Of a stretch of 64,000 bases of DNA, positions 57,401-64,000 are shown piece after piece. A program made the position numbers and the translations under genes. The notes beneath the pieces are model-generated. The model saw only the letters and a list, made by a program, of their open reading frames with translations. It ran no database searches and was not told the DNA's origin. Every line of letters starts with the position of its first letter. The first letter of the stretch is position 1. This DNA comes from Bifidobacterium aquikefiri (GTDB taxonomy: Bacteria; Actinomycetota; Actinomycetes; Actinomycetales; Bifidobacteriaceae). The DNA lies in the NCBI RefSeq assembly GCF_002259795.1, contig NZ_MWXA01000005.1, forward strand, positions 1 through 64,000. The letters are read 5' to 3'.

Positions 57401-58387
57401 ATGTCTCCAACAGGTGAAAAATTTGGCGCGCGTGAGTTGCGCAAAATTCAGGATCAGCAGATGCGCGAGCAGTCCAAACATCATAGACGCGACAAGATGC
57501 GAATGGTGCGTAAGGAATCTTCTGAGTTGAGCTCCATCTGGGATATTGATCCCGATGTTGCCTTGAGATTTCATGCGGGCCTGATTCTTGGGCAATTGGA
57601 CTGCGGGTCAACCCCCGGATTCGAAGGTCGAAAGGCAGACGCCAAGGAATTTGTTTCGTTAAGCTCTTATGAAATCAACAGCTTTCAAGAACAGCTGTAT
57701 GCGAATGGCATCAAAGGTTCACACAGGCGGATGCTGATTATCTTGCAAGGCATGGATACATCCGGCAAGGGCAGCATGGTCGAGCATGTGTTTAGCCAGT
57801 TAAGCCCTATGGGAATCCATTATCACGGATTTGCAGCACCAAGCCAAGAAGAACTCAATCATGACTACCTGTGGCGGATTCGTCGAGAATTGCCAAAAGA
57901 TGGCTGGATTTCAATCTTCGACCGATCGCAATACGAGGATATTGTTATGCCGCGCATTTACGGAACCTATCCTCGCACTATCTGGGAATCTCGCTATGAC
58001 GAGATCAACGCCTTCGAGCACCGTCTGGTTGATGATGGATGCTCCATCATCAAGATATTTCTCTGCATTTCCAAAGATTTTCAGAAGAAGCGATTCCTGA
58101 AGCGACTCGACGATCCGACCAAATTCTGGAAGTTCGATCCGAGCGATCTCAAAGCTCGCTCACACTGGGATGACTACATGAATGCATGGCAGGATGTCAT
58201 GGAACGAACATCGACCAATTACGCGCCGTGGCATATCGTTCCCGCCAATCATCGCTGGTACTCCAGGGCGGTGCTTTCCCAGATACTGCGGGCGAGAATG
58301 CAAGAGATGAATCTTGCATGGCCACCCGCCGACTTCAATGTCGATATGGTCAAACACCAGCTCAACAATCCTGCGAGTACAGAATAA
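57401..58387 (+). CDS. ppk2: Polyphosphate kinase 2 family protein
   Basis: 328 residues, P-loop kinase fold. It moves phosphate between polyphosphate and nucleotides. Walker A is LQGMDTSGKGSMVEH and Walker B is ISIFDRSQYEDIVMPR. A lid module with KKRFLKRLDDPTKFWKF is the family hallmark, and APWHIVPANHRWYSRAV follows. The class, and thus NDP or NMP preference, is not certain. The start is ATG 57401 with GAGGGG upstream. A GU-rich hairpin GTGGTATTCCC/GGGGATGCCAC (about 57346-57370) lies just before it. Confidence 0.93.
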   Translation: MSPTGEKFGARELRKIQDQQMREQSKHHRRDKMRMVRKESSELSSIWDIDPDVALRFHAGLILGQLDCGSTPGFEGRKADAKEFVSLSSYEINSFQEQLYANGIKGSHRRMLIILQGMDTSGKGSMVEHVFSQLSPMGIHYHGFAAPSQEELNHDYLWRIRRELPKDGWISIFDRSQYEDIVMPRIYGTYPRTIWESRYDEINAFEHRLVDDGCSIIKIFLCISKDFQKKRFLKRLDDPTKFWKFDPSDLKARSHWDDYMNAWQDVMERTSTNYAPWHIVPANHRWYSRAVLSQILRARMQEMNLAWPPADFNVDMVKHQLNNPASTE

Positions 58388-58571
58388 AGATTCTGTGTCC
58401 ATGACGACGCCAGTACAGTGATAACGAATTCAAATGGGCAAATTCTCTGGTCTTGAGCCTTTACAGGAAACTTTGCACGAACTGATATCCAGAGTTTGAT
58501 ATTCTGTTGATTGTGAAATTGGACATGCAAGGGCTGCATAGTACGAGCTGCATAACATGAATGGATGACTT

Positions 58572-59330
58572 ATGGAAACTGCTTCAATTGTGAAGAATGC
58601 CCCACTCATTAAGTCGCAATGCGTTCTGAGATGGAACAAAGTCGAGGCCGATTCAGCTCTCGATCCACATGAATTCAAGACCACATTTGCAAAATTTCAT
58701 GTTGAGGGTATAACCGATTTGGATTCCGAATGGATGATTCCCCGAAGAATGGTTGAACGAGTTCCACATAATCGACCGTTCTATCACCTGTTCTATAGCT
58801 TCAAGGAAATAGGCGTTGATGTTGCCTTGGCTCACAATGAGGTGCGCATTTCCAGTGATAACTCCTATCAGACTTGGGTGGATTTCAGAGATGAAATTGA
58901 TTTGGTGGTCAACGTACTTTCGGCTGTATTGGGGAAAGGCGATCATCATATTGATCTTATACGGCTTCAATATGTCGATGCTTTCCGCAGAGATATCTTG
59001 CGAGGGAAAAGCCCTGCAGACTTCGTTGAGGACGATCTGGGAATAACCATTACCCTGCCTCACCGCTTGTCGATAACAACAGGACAATTCACGACGCTGT
59101 CAACATTCATCGACTATCTGGCAGAGATTGATGAAAGCACTGATTTTAAACTCTCCATCGGCGAAGCAAAGATTGATCCAGATGAAAACGTCGCCATTTG
59201 TGATACGACTGTCATACGGAAGCAGCGATGCTCTTTCGATAGCATATCTGGCATATTGAACCTGATGCATGATGTTTCACACGATTTCTTCATTCGATTG
59301 ATACAGCCAATCTCTAACAGATTCGAATAA
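58572..59330 (+). CDS. TIGR04255-like protein, first gene of a three-gene cassette
   Basis: 252 residues, soluble, more AT-rich than the housekeeping neighbours. The opening NAPLIKSQCVLRWNKVE, the middle VALAHNEVRISSDNSYQTW and IDLIRLQYVDAF resemble the pattern of TIGR04255 proteins. These are an uncharacterised family with a beta-rich N-terminal part and a conserved arginine-based core. No catalytic motif or membrane segment is visible. The ATG at 58572 has no strong ribosome-binding site. The next two genes follow within 10 and 6 bp, so they form one operon. The family call is from memory of sequence patterns and is moderately sure. Confidence 0.55.
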   Translation: METASIVKNAPLIKSQCVLRWNKVEADSALDPHEFKTTFAKFHVEGITDLDSEWMIPRRMVERVPHNRPFYHLFYSFKEIGVDVALAHNEVRISSDNSYQTWVDFRDEIDLVVNVLSAVLGKGDHHIDLIRLQYVDAFRRDILRGKSPADFVEDDLGITITLPHRLSITTGQFTTLSTFIDYLAEIDESTDFKLSIGEAKIDPDENVAICDTTVIRKQRCSFDSISGILNLMHDVSHDFFIRLIQPISNRFE

Positions 59331-59340
59331 AGGGGTGCCT

Positions 59341-59898
59341 ATGACTGCGACATCGTTTGCTCCATATGTGTCGCCATTACGAGAGACGAGCGACTATCAT
59401 CCGATTGCCAAAGTTAAGCAGCGGTTTGACATGGTGAACAGACCACAGATCGATGATGTATGTGATGAGTTCACCCTGGATTCACAACTATTCTATGACT
59501 CTTATGATTCCAGCCTGATTCAATCGCGTGAGCGGTATGATTTCGATATAACTTTTAATTTACGCGGCAAGGCGTTGGAAACTATTCGTGATTTCTCCGG
59601 TCTTGATGAAGAAGAACGACCTACGTATAAGTCTATGCAACATGCCTATCGGCTTGTGGATATTTTGGAAAATGTTGGTTTGCTAGACAAGCTTCAAATC
59701 TGGCCAACCGATAATGGGACGATTGAGTTTGGCAGAAGAATAGATGAAAGGCATCAATTCGTATTGGAAACTGGTAACAATGGCGTTCGTGGTCTTATCT
59801 TCGTTGGAGAAACAGAATATGAAATTGGAGAACAAACTTCCGAAAATGAACTTTCCCAATATCTCGCTGTTTTTTTGCATGATGTTCGGCGGAAATAA
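59341..59898 (+). CDS. Hypothetical protein, second gene of the TIGR04255 cassette
   Basis: 185 residues. I do not recognise a named domain. The N-terminal half is mixed and acidic, with VNRPQIDDVCDEFTLDSQ. The C-terminal half is beta-like, with LQIWPTDNGTIEFGRRID, HQFVLETGNNGVRGLIFVG and a final helix SQYLAVFLHDVRRK. Partner genes of TIGR04255 often have this layout, a Gly-rich beta hairpin near the C-terminus. AAAGGGG lies five bases before the ATG at 59341, and the gap to the first gene is 10 bp. Confidence 0.6.
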   Translation: MTATSFAPYVSPLRETSDYHPIAKVKQRFDMVNRPQIDDVCDEFTLDSQLFYDSYDSSLIQSRERYDFDITFNLRGKALETIRDFSGLDEEERPTYKSMQHAYRLVDILENVGLLDKLQIWPTDNGTIEFGRRIDERHQFVLETGNNGVRGLIFVGETEYEIGEQTSENELSQYLAVFLHDVRRK

Positions 59899-59904
59899 GA
59901 AGTC

Positions 59905-60426
59905 ATGCAAGTGCAACAAGTCCCTGCGATAGCTGATTCTGAGATTCTGGCCAGATATATTCGTGATCCCCAGCATTTCCACAATAGAAGAAGGCATCAG
60001 AAGAAAAGGGGAGAAACGCTCGACTTTGTAGATTTGATTCCATTCAGACTGTTCCGTCCTCAAACTGGCGAGCAAGTCAGCTCTTTGGTGCGCAGAAGGT
60101 ATGGCAACGCTGACACTGCCATGCACGCTGCCGACGTAGATGCCGTTGCATTTATAGAATTTGAAGCTGCTTGTACTCGACTCGTTGAAGTCAGTGTTGA
60201 GAGCGGAATCGTTTCGCTCTCCGTCAAAGCTGATCCGTTGGAAGGTTTTGACTCGCACGCGATTCTGTTTTCTCAAGAAATTGATGTGAAGCGTTATCCC
60301 AAGCAGCGTGGGGAAGAAATGGATAACGAGTTGAGAAAGCTGCTTACGCAACTCTATGAGAAGCTGTTTGCGATGTGTGGCGTACCTCAGTTGATTCCTG
60401 AAACGTTGGGAGAAGTAACAAGCTGA
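59905..60426 (+). CDS. Hypothetical protein, third gene of the TIGR04255 cassette
   Basis: 173 residues. The N-terminal part is basic (HNRRRHQKKRGE) and then LIPFRLFRPQTGEQVSSLVRRR. The C-terminal part has a VKADPLEGFDSHAILFSQ segment ending in a helix with LRKLLTQLYEKLF. The His-Ala-x-Ile piece resembles a motif I associate with the third partner in TIGR04255 clusters, but this is only pattern memory. It starts 6 bp after the second gene. Function is unknown. Confidence 0.55.
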   Translation: MQVQQVPAIADSEILARYIRDPQHFHNRRRHQKKRGETLDFVDLIPFRLFRPQTGEQVSSLVRRRYGNADTAMHAADVDAVAFIEFEAACTRLVEVSVESGIVSLSVKADPLEGFDSHAILFSQEIDVKRYPKQRGEEMDNELRKLLTQLYEKLFAMCGVPQLIPETLGEVTS

Positions 60427-60639
60427 GTATTCTATATGGCTGCTGGTGATGCCACAGTAATGATATTTCTTGGTATCTTGAAAGTCGTGTAAGGACTATC
60501 GGGTACTCGACACGACTGACCATTGAGGTCTCCAGGAGACAAGCCGAGCTCGCGTTCGATATCAGCGGGAGAAGCATCGGGTTCCAGACCGACCGTATGC
60601 AAATAAAGTACCATTTTCGACATAACCGCTTCGAGATGA

Positions 60640-60933
60640 CCATATGCCGTTTTAGGAGAAATATATAGCCTCAACAATTTTTCCAAGCCGGACTTTGTTG
60701 ATGATTACCTGCAAACCCATGTGGTCAACTGGGGTAAGGATGGCATCGAGAACTATGAGTTCATCAAATCTAAAATTGCGAGCGAGGCGCTGGCGAAAAA
60801 GGAATTTGCAAAATCGATATGGTTCGAAAAAAATAAAATAGCAATATCGGATGATTACAAGGCAATTGCGCAGGAGCAGAAACCGGCAGCATCTGAAGCT
60901 GCATCGAAAAGCGCTGACACTAAAAAGCAGTAG
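60640..60933 (+). pseudogene. 5'-truncated gene fragment
   Basis: A frame open from 60640 (just after a stop at 60637-60639) to the TAG at 60931-60933, about 97 codons. It reads like the C-terminal end of a larger protein: a folded-looking part (KPDFVDDYLQTHVVNWGKDG, IASEALAKKEFAKSIWFEKN), then an Ala/Ser/Lys-rich tail. There is no good start or ribosome-binding site at its 5' end; GTG 60721 is the first in-frame candidate. I cannot name the parent protein. It lies in a 690-bp stretch without any intact gene. Confidence 0.35.
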
Positions 60934-60950
60934 GGCTATTGCAGAACAGG

Positions 60951-60991
60951 CCATGCAGATGCTCTCATGTGTGATGAGAGCATCTGCATGG
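60951..60991. terminator. 18-bp perfect hairpin after the accessory block
   Basis: CCATGCAGATGCTCTCAT (60951-60968) pairs perfectly with 60974-60991 around a 5-base loop. It lies 17 bp after the gene fragment's stop. There is no U-run on the plus strand; on the minus strand a T-rich stretch is a little further away. Confidence 0.85.
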
Positions 60992-61028
60992 ATGAAAGCC
61001 AATCCTGTTTCCATATATTCATACGATG

Positions 61029-61082
61029 GGAAAGTATAGTGCCATCCACGCTGCAACTTGCATGGATGGCACTATACTTTCC
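61029..61082. terminator. 20-bp perfect hairpin between the accessory block and GH13
   Basis: GGAAAGTATAGTGCCATCCA (61029-61048) pairs perfectly with 61063-61082 around a 14-base loop. It probably ends the minus-strand glucosidase transcript and anything reading in from the left. Confidence 0.9.
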
Positions 61083-61118
61083 GCGTGTTTTGAAACTACG
61101 AGATTACATACTCCGTGA

Positions 61119-63050
61119 CTATCCGAGCATTATCCATGCAGTAGCATCTTGTGGCAGCTTGCCGTCATCGTTGAGTGGTGTCGATGTGAGTATGACTGTT
61201 CCGGTGGGCAATGACACCGACTCTGAGCCGAAATTGGTGATGCTTGCCCAACCGTTGGCACGTTTGTATGCAATGACTCCACCGAGTTGTCCATCGGCAC
61301 CATCGTGAATCGAAGAGGTCTTGTCGTAGCCTTCAAGCCAGGTGAGCGTGGTGTTGTTCGTCTGCAGTTCGTGACGAAGCTGCAGGGCCCTCTGGTACAG
61401 ATGAAGCATTGACTGAGGATCGCTTGATTCGACATCTGCCGCGAAATGTGCATACCAATCCGGCTGCGGCAGATGAGTCTCCTCGGCAACGTGGTTCGAC
61501 CCGTCTGTCTTCTTGCTTGGCGAGAATCCAAAACTGCCGGATCCATCCTTCGGATTGATATGTCCAAAGCGGGAAATCACATCCTGCGTCACAGAGAATT
61601 CATGGACATCGACTGCATTCAGGATGGGGTGGTCTGATTCGACCCATGGCAGTGGCACTCGGCAACCGTCGCGACCCTTGCTTGAAGCTGCACCCGAAGT
61701 GCCGAAGCTCTCGGGATCCTGCAGCTGATTCCAAGGAATGTCTGGTACTTCAAACAAGCCAAGCTCTTCACCCTGATATACATAGGCGGAACCTGGCAAC
61801 GCCAATTCAAGCATGATTGCTGCTCGTGATCGTCGTGTCCCCAGAGCTCGGTTCTCTATGAATGAACTGCCGTCTCGTAAGACCCAATCCTTTGCCTGCG
61901 TGTGATAGAGCCCATTTTTTGTAGGCACTTGAGGCAGCGCATATCTGGTGGCGTGACGAATCACATCGTGGTTCGACATCACCCATGTTGAGGTGGAGCC
62001 TGAACGGGCCGCCTGTTCGATGCCTTCTTCGATGGCCTGATGTATTTCGTTGCGAATCCAGTTCTTCTTGGCAAACTCGAAGTTGAAGATTTGCCCAAGC
62101 TCTTTCGGACTCGAATACAGATATTGTCTCGCTGGATTTACCCATGCTTCTGCAACGGCGAAACGAGGGGGATCATATTCATCGAAGACCGTGCGCCACT
62201 GCCTGAAGATTTCGTGAACCTCGTCACGATCATACAGCGGGTGGCTGCCATCTATTGGCAGCGGAAGCGTCGCGAGGGCGCTCCAGTCATTCAAATCGGT
62301 GCGGTTGAGATCCTTGGCGAGACCGTGCGCAACATCGACTCGGAACCCATCGGCTCCATGATCGCTCCAGAATCGCAGTGTCTTGATGAAGTCCTCTCGC
62401 ACATCACGATTGTCCCAATTGAAATCGGGCTGTTCCTTTGCGAAGAGATGCAGATACCATTGACCGTCTGCTACGCGAGTCCATGCAGAACCACCGAAAT
62501 TGCCAATCCAGTCAGTAGGAGGCAGCTCACCTTGAGCTCCGCGTCCGTCGCGGAAAATATAGCGCTGCCTTGCTGCCGAATTCGGTTCAGCAATGAGCGC
62601 CTCCTGGAACCAGGGATGCAGATTCGAAGAATGATTTGGCACAATATCGACAACGATCTTCAGACCGTGGGCATGGGCGGCGGCAGATAGGTCGTCAAAA
62701 TCAGCCATTGTTCCGAGTTTGGGATCAACGTTGCGGTAGTTTGCAACGTCGTATCCACCATCGGCCAATGCTGAAGGATAGAACGGTGACAGCCATATGC
62801 AGTCAACGCCCAGTTGCTGCAGATAATCGATCTTGCTCGTGATTCCGGCTATGTCACCGAGTCCAGAACCCGTCGAGTCTTTGAATGAACGAGGGTAGAT
62901 CTGATAGACAACGGCCTGCTTCCACCATGTCTGGGGAGAACTGGCATTGAGATCGGCCAATTCCAATGGTTGATTGTTGCCAGTTTCTGAGGTATCTATA
63001 AAAGCGCTTGCATCAGAGTTATTTGCTACTGAAGCGTTAGGTAAGTTCAT
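61119..63050 (-). CDS. GH13 alpha-glucosidase / oligo-1,6-glucosidase
   Basis: 643 residues, no signal peptide, so intracellular. After a ~38-residue polar N-terminus the barrel begins at WWKQAVVYQIYPRSFKD. Conserved regions: VVDIVPNHSS (region I), GFRVDVAHGLA with nucleophile Asp239, FAVAEAWV with acid/base Glu301, and VMSNHDVIRHATRY with Asp362. It should release glucose from alpha-linked oligosaccharides; linkage preference (1,4 or 1,6, sucrose, trehalulose) is not settled. GAGGAG eight bases before the ATG. It is divergent from the LacI regulator, whose sites lie at 63003-63012 and 63125-63144. Confidence 0.92.
   Translation of the reverse strand: MNLPNASVANNSDASAFIDTSETGNNQPLELADLNASSPQTWWKQAVVYQIYPRSFKDSTGSGLGDIAGITSKIDYLQQLGVDCIWLSPFYPSALADGGYDVANYRNVDPKLGTMADFDDLSAAAHAHGLKIVVDIVPNHSSNLHPWFQEALIAEPNSAARQRYIFRDGRGAQGELPPTDWIGNFGGSAWTRVADGQWYLHLFAKEQPDFNWDNRDVREDFIKTLRFWSDHGADGFRVDVAHGLAKDLNRTDLNDWSALATLPLPIDGSHPLYDRDEVHEIFRQWRTVFDEYDPPRFAVAEAWVNPARQYLYSSPKELGQIFNFEFAKKNWIRNEIHQAIEEGIEQAARSGSTSTWVMSNHDVIRHATRYALPQVPTKNGLYHTQAKDWVLRDGSSFIENRALGTRRSRAAIMLELALPGSAYVYQGEELGLFEVPDIPWNQLQDPESFGTSGAASSKGRDGCRVPLPWVESDHPILNAVDVHEFSVTQDVISRFGHINPKDGSGSFGFSPSKKTDGSNHVAEETHLPQPDWYAHFAADVESSDPQSMLHLYQRALQLRHELQTNNTTLTWLEGYDKTSSIHDGADGQLGGVIAYKRANGWASITNFGSESVSLPTGTVILTSTPLNDDGKLPQDATAWIMLG
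63002..63012. promoter_or_regulatory. Candidate LacI-family operator inside the glucosidase start
   Basis: AAGCGCTT (63002-63009) is a perfect 8-bp palindrome. It sits in AGCGCTTGCA (63003-63012), a 10-base sequence repeated exactly at 63132-63141. It lies about 14 codons inside the GH13 gene and may serve as a secondary operator. Confidence 0.45.
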
Positions 63051-63124
63051 TTGGTATTCTCCTCGTTGAGATGCTCAACAGCCACGTAGTGCAGAGGTGT
63101 GAGATATTTCTTTATCACAGATAA

Positions 63125-63144
63125 TTGTAACAGCGCTTGCACAA
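63125..63144. promoter_or_regulatory. LacI-family operator in the GH13/lacI divergent region
   Basis: The 20-mer TTGTAACAGCGCTTGCACAA is an interrupted palindrome (TTGT-N3-AGCGCT-N3-ACAA), the typical form of a LacI/GalR operator with a central CG. On the minus strand its edge supplies TTACAA, which with ATATCT 17 bases on could be the glucosidase promoter. The regulator would then block this promoter directly. Confidence 0.65.
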
Positions 63145-63303
63145 TGTTTCACCGGGTGTCATGCATATTCCCTGCAATCTTTCCAACGCGAGCATGAATG
63201 GGAAGCTCATATGAGTATTGGTGCATGACTTGCACTCTATATGTCATAAACTACTCAAGGAAGAATCGATCTGTTAAGCAGACAAGAAATGTTGGAGGCC
63301 TGA

Positions 63304-64000
63304 ATGGGCAGGATCACACTACATGATGTAGCCGAAGCTGCAGGAGTGTCAGATTCCACGGTATCGCGAGCCTTGCGTGGACTGAACAAGGTCAATCCGA
63401 AAACCAGAATCAAAATCGAGGAGATCGCCAAACAGTATCATTTCGTGCTCTCAAGAAGTGCTTCATCATTGGCTTCGGGCAAAACCATGAAAGTTACCAT
63501 GCTTTTTACCGAGGCTTTGAACACATGGTTCAATTCCTCGTCTCTGCAAGGTACCTACGAAGTTCTTTCGGAACATGGATATGATCTGATTCCCCATATT
63601 GCACAAAGCGCGACATCGCTCAACAATTATTTTGAATCCCTTATTGGCAATCAAAACAGCGATGCGCTCATGGTCGTCTCCCTGAGCCTGACTGAACGGC
63701 AGAGAGACATTCTTGGTCGAACTTCCATGCCTGTCATTGGATTCGATTCCAGGGGCATCGAAGGATTTGACGCCACTGTCAGAATCGATGAGGAGGACGC
63801 CATGGCAGCGGCAGTGCGTCTGCTGAACTCGCTGGGGCATCGTAACATCGGCTTCGTATCCATGCCTAATGTTTCCGGACTGCTCTTCAGTTCTCAGCTT
63901 CGCGGCGAAGCATTTCGCAAAGCCGCCAGAAGTCAGGGATATTCCGAAAATGCGATCGAGCACTTCAATCCTGGAAGCCGTGATGAGTTCAGATCGATGG
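63304..64000 (+). CDS. LacI-family transcriptional regulator (3' end outside window)
   Basis: About 232 residues are visible; the gene runs off the right edge. The N-terminal helix-turn-helix and hinge read ITLHDVAEAAGVSDSTVSRALRGLNKV, then IKIEEIAKQYHFVLSRSASSLAS. A periplasmic-binding-protein-like domain follows, with NQNSDALMVVSLSLTERQ, PVIGFDSRG, DEEDAMAAAVRLLNSLGHRNIGFVS. GGAGG (63294-63298) supports the ATG at 63304. It most likely represses the divergent GH13 gene, and perhaps nearby sugar-uptake genes to the right, in the absence of its oligosaccharide ligand. Confidence 0.93.
   Translation, partial: MGRITLHDVAEAAGVSDSTVSRALRGLNKVNPKTRIKIEEIAKQYHFVLSRSASSLASGKTMKVTMLFTEALNTWFNSSSLQGTYEVLSEHGYDLIPHIAQSATSLNNYFESLIGNQNSDALMVVSLSLTERQRDILGRTSMPVIGFDSRGIEGFDATVRIDEEDAMAAAVRLLNSLGHRNIGFVSMPNVSGLLFSSQLRGEAFRKAARSQGYSENAIEHFNPGSRDEFRSM

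Noticed and set aside
60432-60686. Minus-strand 84-codon frame as an integrase or regulator remnant
   Set aside because: The peptide has no motif I can name, and no start signal is visible. It is mentioned only as part of the debris region.
1-64000. tRNA, rRNA or prophage genes
   Set aside because: I looked through all intergenic regions for cloverleaf-like or conserved RNA patterns and for phage structural genes, and found none besides rnpB. A tRNAscan or Rfam run would be decisive.

Overview
This window is chromosomal DNA from an actinobacterium of the family Bifidobacteriaceae (Bifidobacterium or a close relative). The evidence is gene order and gene content. Actinobacterial signature genes of unknown role are present (DUF3710, DUF3159, DUF3046, DUF4192, DUF4193, SepH). 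The block ftsK-pgsA-cinA-clgR-DUF3046-recA-recX has its usual order. The primary sigma factor has a long acidic HrdB-type N-terminus, and the LexA box upstream of recA is of the Gram-positive GAAC-N4-GTTC type. By eye the base composition is slightly above half GC, moderate for the family. Species cannot be told from the sequence alone.

Layout. 1-1.9 kb: the second ATPase half of an oligopeptide ABC transporter, cut at the left edge by a 58-bp fold-back repeat that looks like a contig-end artefact, then exonuclease III. 1.9-11.6 kb: DUF3710, DUF3159, a TrmA-type RNA methyltransferase, a small lipoprotein, a CtpE-like P-type ATPase and aconitase. 11.6-16.8 kb: a BI-1 membrane protein, an aldo/keto reductase, a small alarmone synthetase, miaA and an unusual Fic protein. 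17-25.4 kb: the ftsK-recX block and a MarC protein. 25.4-31.2 kb: RNase P RNA on the minus strand, hibernation factor, SecA, TrpD. 31.3-38.4 kb: a membrane protein, an acyltransferase, a PASTA Ser/Thr kinase, a polyprenyl synthase, DUF4192 and the primary sigma factor. 38.5-45.7 kb: parE and parC, with a divergent MarR/MFS module between them. 45.9-58.4 kb: a phosphodiesterase-like protein, SepH, DUF4193, dUTPase, Rel, DUF349, HisRS, AspRS and PPK2. 58.5-61.1 kb: an AT-richer accessory block with a three-gene cassette of unknown function (TIGR04255-like plus two partners) and gene debris. 61.1-64 kb: a GH13 alpha-glucosidase divergent from a LacI regulator that runs off the right edge.

How the genes work together. 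Most of the window is housekeeping: DNA repair and SOS (exoIII, RecA, RecX, dUTPase), chromosome segregation and topology (FtsK, ParE/ParC, SepH), stringent response (two alarmone synthetases), translation (HisRS, AspRS, MiaA, RNase P, HPF) and secretion (SecA). Accessory modules sit between these: MarR/MFS, the Fic protein, the TIGR04255 cassette and the LacI/GH13 sugar module. Many convergent gene pairs end in long perfect-stem hairpins that can serve both strands. I see no CRISPR array, no tRNA or rRNA gene, no intact insertion sequence and no prophage. The most plausible candidate for an undescribed system is the 58.57-60.43 kb cassette. The Fic protein with a broken catalytic motif is the second oddity.
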